Below, piece after piece: positions 21,558 to 29,639 of a stretch of DNA of 36,585 bases. The position numbers and the translations under genes are program-made. Below the pieces are notes generated by a model. That model had not been told where the DNA came from. It did not search any database and worked only from the letters and a program-made list of their open reading frames with translations. Source of the DNA: Chloroflexota bacterium (lineage in GTDB: Bacteria > Chloroflexota > Dehalococcoidia > JACPPT01); contig JACPPT010000050.1 in assembly GCA_016190815.1 (NCBI GenBank), positions 1 through 36,585 of the forward strand, given 5' to 3'. Position 1 is the first letter of the stretch. Every line of letters begins with the position of its first letter.

Positions 21558-22265
21558 ATGGCCTGGATACCACGTGAGATAGTCGAGGCAAGCCTGGTTC
21601 GGCGAGCAACCCGTTTTTCAGCCTTTGTTAAAGTGGACGGCAGCGAGGAACTGGCACATGTCCCCAACTCTGGAAGGTTAAAAGAGCTTTTCGTCCCTGG
21701 GCGCACCGTTTATCTAGTCCCCCAGGCAGGTGCCCATAGAAAAACTCATTACGACCTTGTATTGGTTGACCTGGGTGAAACCCTGGTATCCTCCGACGCC
21801 AGGCTACCCAGCACCCTGGTTTACGAGGCCATTGCCTCCTCTGCCCTGCCTCAGTTTAGAGGATACACAGCGATAAAAAGGGAACCCCAGACCCTCCATC
21901 CGACTAGAGGCAGGCTCGATCTCCTCCTTTCCAATGGAAGTCGAAGATGCCTTATAGAAGTCAAATCCATAACTCTGGTCGTAGACGGCGCAGGTCTTTT
22001 CCCCGACTCACCCACCGCCCGTGGAAGAAGACACGTCCAAAGTCTCCTGGAGGCCAGAGAGGCGGGCTACAGGGCAGCCATCATTTTCGTCGTTCAGCGG
22101 GAGGATGCATACTCTATCCATCCCAACGATGAGGCCGACCCGGAGTTTGGCATAGCGCTTAGACATGCAGCAAAGAGCGGCGTTGAGGTCTATGCCTATA
22201 AATGCAAAGTGAGCAAGGAGGAGGTAAGGCTGGCGGGAGAATTGCCCGTGCAGCTCCTGAGCTGA
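21558..22265 (+). CDS. sfsA: SfsA family DNA/RNA nuclease-like protein
   Basis: HVPNSGRLKELFVPG, EVKSITLV, FPDSPTARGRRHVQSL; ATG at 21558 with GAAAGG upstream (ORF track start 21537 GTG). Confidence 0.93.
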   Translation: MAWIPREIVEASLVRRATRFSAFVKVDGSEELAHVPNSGRLKELFVPGRTVYLVPQAGAHRKTHYDLVLVDLGETLVSSDARLPSTLVYEAIASSALPQFRGYTAIKREPQTLHPTRGRLDLLLSNGSRRCLIEVKSITLVVDGAGLFPDSPTARGRRHVQSLLEAREAGYRAAIIFVVQREDAYSIHPNDEADPEFGIALRHAAKSGVEVYAYKCKVSKEEVRLAGELPVQLLS

Positions 22266-22266
22266 T

Positions 22267-22869
22267 ATGGTATTGAAGGTCCTAGGCATCGCTGGAAGCC
22301 CGAGACGTCATGGTAACACCGAGGAGTTGCTGGACAGCGCCTTGGATGGTGCCCGAATTCAGGGGGCTGCAACGGAGAAACTAGTCCTGCTCGATATGAA
22401 ATTCTCTGGCTGCATATGCCCCGAGTCAGAAGACTGTCAGCCCACTGGCCAATGCTCCGTTATGGATGATATGCAAAGCCTTTATCCCAAGCTTCGAGCG
22501 GCCGATCTCCTCTTCCTCGCCTCTCCGATATGCTTTCGCTCCGTGAGCGCTCAGACAAAGGCCTTGATAGATCGCTGCCAGGCCTTGTGGGTGACAAAGT
22601 ATTTGCTCAAGCGCCCCGTGAGCGATAGCGGTAGGATGCGACCCGGTCTCTTCATTTCCGTATCTGACAGAGAAGATCCAAAGGAGTTCCATGGCGCTAT
22701 CTTGACTGTGCGATCGTTCTTCATCAGCCTGAACGTGCTCTACAAGGCCGAGCTTCTCTTTATGAACATCGAGAAGAAGGGAGACGTTTTCAAGCATCCC
22801 ACAGCTCTCGAGAAAGCCTTTGAGACGGGCGCTAAACTCGTGGAAAAGGCCACTGCAACAACACAATGA
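22267..22869 (+). CDS. NADPH-dependent FMN reductase / flavodoxin-fold protein
   Basis: VLGIAGSPRRHGNTEELLDSAL, LFLASPICFRSVSAQTKALIDRCQALW. Confidence 0.9.
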   Translation: MVLKVLGIAGSPRRHGNTEELLDSALDGARIQGAATEKLVLLDMKFSGCICPESEDCQPTGQCSVMDDMQSLYPKLRAADLLFLASPICFRSVSAQTKALIDRCQALWVTKYLLKRPVSDSGRMRPGLFISVSDREDPKEFHGAILTVRSFFISLNVLYKAELLFMNIEKKGDVFKHPTALEKAFETGAKLVEKATATTQ

Positions 22870-23585
22870 AAGAGCCTTCAAGAGACAACCTCTTGAATAT
22901 TTATCATCGACTACTGCGGCGATATGGCCCTCAATACTGGTGGCCTGCACAAGAGCCTTTTGAGGTGATAATTGGGGCCATATTGACCCAGTCGGCAGCC
23001 TGGGTGAACGTGGAGAAGGCCATCGCCAACTTGAAGAAGGCAAAGGCCCTGGACCCTGTTTGCCTGCGCCAAATGCCTCTCGAGGAGCTTGCTCACCTTA
23101 TTTACTCTTGTGGCTACTACAACACCAAGGCTCTAAAGATAAAGGCCTTTGTGAAACACCTGGGCGAACACTATAACGACAACCTGGCGAAGCTTCTTAA
23201 CAAAGACCGCAAAGTCTTGCGCTCAGAGCTTCTTTCCATCCACGGGATAGGTGAGGAGACCGCAGACTCCATCGTCCTCTACGCTGCCGGGAAGCCAAGC
23301 TTTGTCGTGGATGCCTACACACGTCGAATACTCCACAGGCTAGGAATTTCCCCGGACAAGGATAGCTACTCTGCGTTCCAGGCGCTTTTTATGCAGAGCC
23401 TGCCGAAGAATACAACGCTTTTCAACGAGTATCACGCCCTTCTCGTCCGCCATGGCAAGGAGGTGTGCAGAAAGCTTCCTCTGTGCGAGGTCTGCTGCCT
23501 GGGGCCCATCTGTGCCACATACGTTCAATCCCAGATTGGGAGATCGTGTAACAACAGGGGTTACAAGGGGATAAAGTCCCCTTGA
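22866..23585 (+). CDS. HhH-GPD DNA glycosylase, endonuclease III-related (COG2231/MagIII-like)
   Basis: WWPAQEPFEVIIGAILTQSAAW, HhH SIHGIGEETADSIVLYA, VVDAYTRRIL, C-terminal Cys cluster C-x6-C-x2-C-x5-C. Confidence 0.88.
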   Translation: MKEPSRDNLLNIYHRLLRRYGPQYWWPAQEPFEVIIGAILTQSAAWVNVEKAIANLKKAKALDPVCLRQMPLEELAHLIYSCGYYNTKALKIKAFVKHLGEHYNDNLAKLLNKDRKVLRSELLSIHGIGEETADSIVLYAAGKPSFVVDAYTRRILHRLGISPDKDSYSAFQALFMQSLPKNTTLFNEYHALLVRHGKEVCRKLPLCEVCCLGPICATYVQSQIGRSCNNRGYKGIKSP

Positions 23586-23606
23586 CGGGGGTCTGTGGGT
23601 ATCCCA
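23552..23606 (+). repeat. intergenic hairpin element family 1, copy E
   Basis: CAGGGGTTACAAGGGGATAAAGTCCCCTTGACGGGGGTCTGTGGGTATCCC; 8-bp stem CAAGGGGA/TCCCCTTG. Confidence 0.65.
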
Positions 23607-23631
23607 GCTTCGCACATAAAGCCCTTGGAAA

Positions 23632-23733
23632 GGTCATTGTCACCCTGAGCCCTTCGGCCCAGAGCGGGCCTCGAGGGCAGGCTCCGCGAAGGGTCTGCTC
23701 CTTCGCTAGATTCTTCGTTGCGCTCAGAATGAC
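23632..23733. repeat. dispersed intergenic repeat family 2 (CACCCTGAGC...GAAGGGTCTG...TTCTTCGTTGCGCTCAGAATGAC)
   Basis: internally palindromic GC-rich block; spurious minus-strand ORF reads HSERNEESSEGAD, a frequent artefact of this repeat type. Confidence 0.7.
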
Positions 23734-23839
23734 TTTTTGTGCTCGGATTGAGAAGCTTGCTGCTGGTATGAGCCAAAGGTTATAATGCTGAAGCTTCATG
23801 GAAAAGCAAAATTGCGACTTGTATACCTGAGATTGTAAA

Positions 23840-25033
23840 ATGGGACTCTTTCAAAAGGGTAACCTTCAATTAAACAGACACGAAGTCTCGGGCTCTCTTG
23901 GAGACCTGGGCACCTTTATCCCCCTCTTTTTGGGTATGGTGACAGTGAATGGCCTCCTAGCTGGGCCGGTGCTTATCTTCGCCGGCCTGTTCAACATCCT
24001 AACGGGCATCGCCTTTGGCATTCCCATGGCTGTCCAGCCAATGAAAGCCATAGCAACCATCGCCATAACCGAAAGGCTCAGCGTGCCCGAAATCCTGGCG
24101 GCTGGAATTGTAACCAGCTTCATCATCCTGGTACTGGGGGCCACAGGGCTTATTTCCTGGATTGGCAACAGGGTGCCCAAGGCGGTCGTGCGTGGCCTCC
24201 AGCTTGGCATCGGCCTTCAGCTTGCCATTGTCGGCCTCAAGATGATAAGCGGCACGCATCAGGTCTGGGGGGCTGATAGCATCACCATGGGCATCCTCGG
24301 CGGCCTCCTAGTCCTGTTGCTTCTATTCAGCCGTCGTCTGCCCGGCGCCCTTATACTTTTTGCCTTTGGGCTTGTTCTTTTGACGCTCAAGTCTCCCGGG
24401 GTATGGAAAGCAATAGGCCTTACCCCAAGCCTGCCCCAGCTCATCATTCCAGGCCTTCAGGACTTCTGGACAGGGGCCTGGAAAGCAGCAGTGCCGCAAA
24501 TTCCCCTCACCATGCTCAACTCCGTGCTGGCGGTTTCCGCCCTCTCGTGGGACCTCTTTCCAAAACGTGGTGCAAACATCCGCCCTGTGGCCATAAGCGT
24601 GGGCTTGATGAACCTTATTGGGTGCTGGTTTGGGGCAATGCCCATGTGCCATGGTGCGGGAGGCCTGGCCGGGCAATACCGTTTCGGTGCGCGCACCGGC
24701 GGGAGCGTGGTATTCCTGGGTGCGTTCAAGGTGCTCCTGGGAGTGCTTTTCGGAGCCGCCGTGGTTGCCCTGATGGTGGTCTATCCCAAGAGCATCCTGG
24801 GCGTGCTTTTGATATTCTCCAGCGTCGAACTGGCCCTGGTAGTCCGAGACATGCATACGCGGGCAGAGTATTTCATCGTTCTTGCCACAACGGCGCCAAT
24901 CCTGGCAATGCAGTCCACCGGAATAGGTTTCCTTGTGGGGCTGGTCGTTGGCCTGCTGTTTCAGTATGGGGTGGCTCGCCTGGAACGCCTAGAGGAGGAG
25001 CCGCAGGCGCCCCCTCACCAGGCAAGCCATTAA
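23840..25033 (+). CDS. MOT1-like molybdate/sulfate permease
   Basis: GSLGDLGTFIPLFLGM and MPMCHGAGGLAGQYRFGARTGGS signatures, about 10 TM helices. Confidence 0.88.
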   Translation: MGLFQKGNLQLNRHEVSGSLGDLGTFIPLFLGMVTVNGLLAGPVLIFAGLFNILTGIAFGIPMAVQPMKAIATIAITERLSVPEILAAGIVTSFIILVLGATGLISWIGNRVPKAVVRGLQLGIGLQLAIVGLKMISGTHQVWGADSITMGILGGLLVLLLLFSRRLPGALILFAFGLVLLTLKSPGVWKAIGLTPSLPQLIIPGLQDFWTGAWKAAVPQIPLTMLNSVLAVSALSWDLFPKRGANIRPVAISVGLMNLIGCWFGAMPMCHGAGGLAGQYRFGARTGGSVVFLGAFKVLLGVLFGAAVVALMVVYPKSILGVLLIFSSVELALVVRDMHTRAEYFIVLATTAPILAMQSTGIGFLVGLVVGLLFQYGVARLERLEEEPQAPPHQASH

Positions 25034-25064
25034 TTGTATTTTATACCTCGACCAAGGGCAGGAA

Positions 25065-26303
25065 TCATGCCCCGGTGCGGGGCAGCCGCTTTTGTCGCTT
25101 CACAGTTTCCGCCGGAATGAGCAGGAGAAGAATTCCCAGGACTAGAGACGCAGCCGCGACATAAAACGCACCTACCAGGGAGCCTGTGACATCCTTTATG
25201 AATCCGCTCAACACGGGGCCAATAATGGAGCCGCCTACAAAGCTGGTGTTGGCAATAGCCATAGCCGTGCCCATTCCCACTCTTCCCGTTGCAGACATAC
25301 TATCGCCCACCCATGCAATAAGCACCGGCCCCATGGCTGCGCTTCCAAAAAGCCCAAAGGCGATAGTCGCCAGGAGAATGCCCAGGTGGGATTTCACCAA
25401 GACCATGCCCAGAATCGCAAAAACCCCAACGGAGAGGAGAGAAATGCTTAACGTCTTTCGCCCCAGGAAATCAGAGAGGGGCCCCGATACGAAACGCCCG
25501 GGGACGGAGGCGAAGGTAATAAGGGAAATATAAAACCCGGCTCGCTGAATGCTCATGCCACGTTCTGTGGAAAGAAAAGCAGGCCCCCATGTCATCACCA
25601 CCCAGCCGCCGTAAAAGGCGAAAAAGCCGGCAATGAGCAATACCACTAGGTTTTTGTCCTTGAAAACATAAATAAGGCTACCCAGCTCGCGTTTCTGCGG
25701 CTTTCCCACATCCCTGACCATTACAGAAAGAAAAAGGACGGAAAAGAAGGCCGCAACAGCCAGGATAATGAAGGGAGCCCTCCAACTGCCCAGTGCGACA
25801 AAAATGATGCCAGATACCAGTATGCCAAGGCCCTGTCCCAGGGACATCCCACTGCTCACTATAGCTGTGCCCAGTCCCCTTTTACCGGGGGGCACCGACT
25901 GCATTGTTATGCCGTATGAGCCGCCGAAAAAAGCGCTGGAGCCAAGACCATGAAGGGCCGCGAAAAGAATGAGGAGAGTGTAATTAGAGGCCAGAAGGCC
26001 AAAGGCCAGCACGCTCAGACCAGCGAGCACATACATCGTCAGGGCGACCCGCTTCAACCCTAAACGATCCCCCACAATGCCCGAGGGGATTTGCATGGAT
26101 ACGTACAGGAGAAAGTACACGCTGGCAATGGCCCCCGTCTGGGCTCCTGTGAGGTGGAACTCCTCGCCCAATATCGGGAGCATCGGATACAGAACGGTGC
26201 GGCTGGCGTTAAGGACAATCCACCCCAGGGCAAGGGTCACCAGCATAACAAATACGTTGCCCCTGAGGCGCGCGCCAACCATCCTGGCCCTGGCCTCAAG
26301 CAC
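25065..26303 (-). CDS. MFS transporter
   Basis: 12-TM pattern, GDRLGLKRV loop motif, paralogous to 27048-28277. Confidence 0.92.
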   Translation of the reverse strand: MLEARARMVGARLRGNVFVMLVTLALGWIVLNASRTVLYPMLPILGEEFHLTGAQTGAIASVYFLLYVSMQIPSGIVGDRLGLKRVALTMYVLAGLSVLAFGLLASNYTLLILFAALHGLGSSAFFGGSYGITMQSVPPGKRGLGTAIVSSGMSLGQGLGILVSGIIFVALGSWRAPFIILAVAAFFSVLFLSVMVRDVGKPQKRELGSLIYVFKDKNLVVLLIAGFFAFYGGWVVMTWGPAFLSTERGMSIQRAGFYISLITFASVPGRFVSGPLSDFLGRKTLSISLLSVGVFAILGMVLVKSHLGILLATIAFGLFGSAAMGPVLIAWVGDSMSATGRVGMGTAMAIANTSFVGGSIIGPVLSGFIKDVTGSLVGAFYVAAASLVLGILLLLIPAETVKRQKRLPRTGA

Positions 26304-26431
26304 TCCTAAACCTGTTGTTCCCAGCTTATTCCCCCCAAAAATTCTATGAGCGTGTCCAGATTATACCCCCAATAGCAACCTTCACCGTAGATATTGACTG
26401 GGTTGACCAAAAAGATGGATTGTTACTAATC

Positions 26432-26737
26432 TTACACACCCGCGATATGGCAAACCCGAAGATAGAAGACCATCGGGCTAATCTTCTCGAACTCAATTAG
26501 CGACCTTGGTTTAAGTTCAGAATGCGCCTCAAACCATTTATGCATGCCCTTGCCAATCCTGTAGGAGCGTTTTGTAACATTCGTTTTGATTATGTCTACA
26601 TCCATCCGTAATTCGAATTGGGTACCTTCTCCAGGGAAGAAGTTTGGATTTGCCTTATATAAGGCTCTTACAGCACACCTCTTATACTTAATATCAGCCG
26701 CTGTTAATGGTAGCTTAAGTTTCATACTCATGGCCAT
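26432..26737 (-). CDS. small hypothetical protein, possible stand-alone B3-like fold
   Basis: 101 aa; YRIGKGMHKWFEAHSELKPRSLIEFEKISPMVFYLR resembles the B3-type G.W..F.....L..GD.V.F core. Confidence 0.55.
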   Translation of the reverse strand: MAMSMKLKLPLTAADIKYKRCAVRALYKANPNFFPGEGTQFELRMDVDIIKTNVTKRSYRIGKGMHKWFEAHSELKPRSLIEFEKISPMVFYLRVCHIAGV

Positions 26738-27047
26738 CTCCTCAGTCTGTATTCACATCTTTAAAGAACTATACTATTCTGGGTTTCCCATTTCAAATTC
26801 TGAGCAAGGCGTGTTTCGCCTTCACCATGGGGCTTGCACTAAGATAGTTCTTCTCTCACAATATCAGCCTCATAGAACCAACCTTCTGGCTTATTGTTAT
26901 CCAACAATCAGGCGACGGCAAGTGCTGATGGGCAAAACATCTCCCAAATCACCCATTTCACGGTGTAATTAGCTGGCTGGAGCATCTTTCCCTTCTTCGC
27001 AAAGTGAGATTGGTGTATAATTGACCTTTCCCCCGTAGATAATGCCA

Positions 27048-28277
27048 CTATACACTTTTTCGACGCTTTACAGTTTCCCCGGGGATGAGAGTCAAAAGCG
27101 CACCCAGAAGCACAATCACGGCAGCAAGGTAGAACGCTCCCTCCAGAGAGCCGCTCCTGTCCCTCACCCAGCCCGATACGACAGGGGCTACCACGGAAGC
27201 CGACATGGCGAAGGTGTTTGTAACGCCCATCGCCGTGCCAACCCCCACCCGCCTGCCAGCGGAGACGTGGTCGCCCACCCAGGCAATTGACACAGCAGCC
27301 CAGGCAGGGCTACCCACAAGACCATATAAAACCAGGGCAACTATCAGGGCCACAGGGGACTTGAAATAGGCCATGCTGAATATCGTTGCAACTCCTATCA
27401 GGAGAAGAACAGCCGAAAGCCTTTTACGACCCACCGTGTCTGACAGGCGACCCATAATAATCACCCCGGGGATGGAGGACAGAGCTATGATGGCTGCAAA
27501 GAAACCTGCGATGTCCACCCTCATCCCCCGCTCCACAGCAAAGAGGCTGGCCCCCCAGGTGAGCGCCGTCCAGTGTCCATAGAGAACGCAGAAAAGTGCT
27601 ACGTTCAGCAACATCAGGTCCTTGTTTTTCAGAATATCCATGATGGCTCTCGGTCCACCCCTTTCAACCTCCACATGCTTTATATCCCCCAGGGCGAAAA
27701 GGAGGACGATGGCCATGGCAAAAAGGGGGACGGCAAATAGCAAGAAAGGGGCTCTCCAGCTATCTGTGGCAAGATAGATAACGGCCGGAAGGGCAAGGCC
27801 CAATGCCATCCCCAGGGATGCACCGCTGGTCACAATCGCTGTGGAGATGCCGCGCTTCCCGGCAGGAACGGTCTGCATCGTGATTCCGTACGCCCCGCTG
27901 AAGAAAGCGCCGGCGCCAAGACCTCGAAGCACCGCAAAGGTCAGAAGGAGGGAATAACTTACTGCAAACAGCCCGGTAGCCAGGGCCCCAACGCCTATTA
28001 CCAGATACATCGCCACCAGCACCTTCTTCAACCCTACCCTGTCCCCTATGACTCCTGCCGGCACCTGCATCGCCACGTAGGGAAAGAAGTATGCGCTGGC
28101 TATGGCGCCCATCTCGGCCCCGCTGAGACCAAAGTCTCTGCCTATGATGGAAAGGATGGGGGATGGAGTGCTTCGGTCTATGCTCAGCACAAGCCAGCCC
28201 AAGCCCAGCGCCGCTACCGTAAACATGTAGTGGCGCCTGAATATGCCACGGGCCCGCTCTAGCGTATTTGCGACCAT
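27048..28277 (-). CDS. MFS transporter (paralog of 25065-26303)
   Basis: shared YGITMQ(S/T)VP(P/A)GKRG, SWRAPF, C-terminal LIP(A/G)ETVKR. Confidence 0.92.
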   Translation of the reverse strand: MVANTLERARGIFRRHYMFTVAALGLGWLVLSIDRSTPSPILSIIGRDFGLSGAEMGAIASAYFFPYVAMQVPAGVIGDRVGLKKVLVAMYLVIGVGALATGLFAVSYSLLLTFAVLRGLGAGAFFSGAYGITMQTVPAGKRGISTAIVTSGASLGMALGLALPAVIYLATDSWRAPFLLFAVPLFAMAIVLLFALGDIKHVEVERGGPRAIMDILKNKDLMLLNVALFCVLYGHWTALTWGASLFAVERGMRVDIAGFFAAIIALSSIPGVIIMGRLSDTVGRKRLSAVLLLIGVATIFSMAYFKSPVALIVALVLYGLVGSPAWAAVSIAWVGDHVSAGRRVGVGTAMGVTNTFAMSASVVAPVVSGWVRDRSGSLEGAFYLAAVIVLLGALLTLIPGETVKRRKSV

Positions 28278-28297
28278 ATAAGAATATTACACGGGCC

Positions 28298-28714
28298 TCA
28301 ATCCCCCACCACCTGCACCACCACCGCCCTCGACCTGGGCCTGTTGTCGAAGTCCACCAGGACAATTTGTTGCCACATACCGAGAGCCATTCTTCCATCC
28401 ACAAGAGGCACGCCTAAGAAAGGTCCCAGCAGGGATGCCCGAATATGTGCATAGCCATTGCCATCACCCCAGCGAAGGTCATGTTTATAAGGGATGCCCT
28501 CGGGAACCAATCGTTTCCAGGTCTCCTTCAGGTCTTCCAGAAGCCCGGGTTCGTATTCCATGGTCGTCACGGCGGCTGTGGACCCTGCGACGAAAACCAT
28601 AACAGTCCCCTCTTTAAGCCCCGAAGCTGCTACTCCCTCAGCCACCTGGGAAGTTATATCTATGATGTCGCAGTGACCTTCCGTAGCCACCTCGATTCTC
28701 TTCGTGCAAAGCAT
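28298..28714 (-). CDS. YjbQ/UPF0047 (secondary thiamine-phosphate synthase family)
   Basis: GTVMVFVAGSTAAVTTMEYEPGLLEDL, HDLRWGDGNGYAHIRASLLGP; ATG 28714 preferred over 28744. Confidence 0.92.
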   Translation of the reverse strand: MLCTKRIEVATEGHCDIIDITSQVAEGVAASGLKEGTVMVFVAGSTAAVTTMEYEPGLLEDLKETWKRLVPEGIPYKHDLRWGDGNGYAHIRASLLGPFLGVPLVDGRMALGMWQQIVLVDFDNRPRSRAVVVQVVGD

Positions 28715-28817
28715 TCTATTCGACCCCCATACTGGCATTTGCAAAAAATATAGCGGGAAGACCCCTCATCATTACCTCAGGGGAATTCCCGGCACGGCCA
28801 ATACCTAAATATTCTGT

Positions 28818-29639
28818 TTAAAGGGTTTCCCAGAGTATATCATTGATATGGAATCTGGGGCCTTCCTTGCAAGCCAGCTTCATCCCCCGTCTTGTCTCAA
28901 CAGAGCAGCCATAGCACACACCAAAGCCACATGCCATCCTGACCTCCATAAGAATCTGGACAGCGTTGCCGATCCCCAAGCGTTGGCACAGCGGGGCTAG
29001 GCTTTTATACATCACGAAAGGACCACAAGCAAAAATCTGGTCTACATCTCCCAGATGTTCTGAAAGCAAATCCGTAACGAAGCCTTTCTTGCCCATCGAG
29101 CCATCATCCGTTGCAGGCACCAACTTGACAGATGAAGGCAAAAGAGCTTTGGGATATATCAGTGAGGCGTTCCTGCCACCAATGATGAGGGTCACTGAGC
29201 ACCCCCTGGCTACTGCCTCGTCGGCGAGGGCTGCCAGAGGAGCTACACCTACTCCTCCTCCAACGAGAAGTATTTTCCTGTAAGCAGGGCTAAAGAGATA
29301 GCCCTGGCCCATCGGACCTAGAAGGTCGATCTCGTCCCCAGCGGTGCGTCTGGCCAACCACTCATACCCTGTCCCAACCGCATTGTAAAGCATGGCAAAG
29401 GCTGTGGGAGGCACCTTCCAACGCCCTGCTGCCTCGCTTCCAGACTTCATAAAGGCGGAGCCAATGCGGTGTACGCTGGTGGGACGTCTCAGGAGAGACT
29501 CGTAGCCCTGTCCACAACCAACCATCACAAACTGCCCCGGGCTCGCCTTCTCAGCTACCTCCGGTGCATCCACCCATATGATCTTAACCCTGGGCATTAC
29601 CTCTTCGTTATAAAGCACAGGGGCACGTATCCGCTTCAT
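28818..29639 (-). CDS. pyrK: dihydroorotate dehydrogenase electron-transfer subunit
   Basis: FAD/NAD binding ([27 protein letters not shown]) and C-terminal 2Fe-2S cluster [12 protein letters not shown]...C; ATG at 29639 overlaps the carB stop. Confidence 0.92.
   Translation of the reverse strand: MKRIRAPVLYNEEVMPRVKIIWVDAPEVAEKASPGQFVMVGCGQGYESLLRRPTSVHRIGSAFMKSGSEAAGRWKVPPTAFAMLYNAVGTGYEWLARRTAGDEIDLLGPMGQGYLFSPAYRKILLVGGGVGVAPLAALADEAVARGCSVTLIIGGRNASLIYPKALLPSSVKLVPATDDGSMGKKGFVTDLLSEHLGDVDQIFACGPFVMYKSLAPLCQRLGIGNAVQILMEVRMACGFGVCYGCSVETRRGMKLACKEGPRFHINDILWETL

Noticed and set aside
23561-23785. Short ORFs on both strands (HSERNEESS, SPSAQSGPRGQAP)
   Set aside because: Lie within repeat copy E and the family 2 repeat; not coding.
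24403-25164. 253-aa plus-strand ORF overlapping the permease
   Set aside because: Out-of-frame shadow of the MOT1-like gene; high Pro/Arg/Gly composition.
26893-26908. ATTGTTATCCAACAAT as a Rex site
   Set aside because: TTGTT and AACAA are 4 nt apart rather than 8, so it does not match TTGTnnn-N4-nnnACAA geometry.
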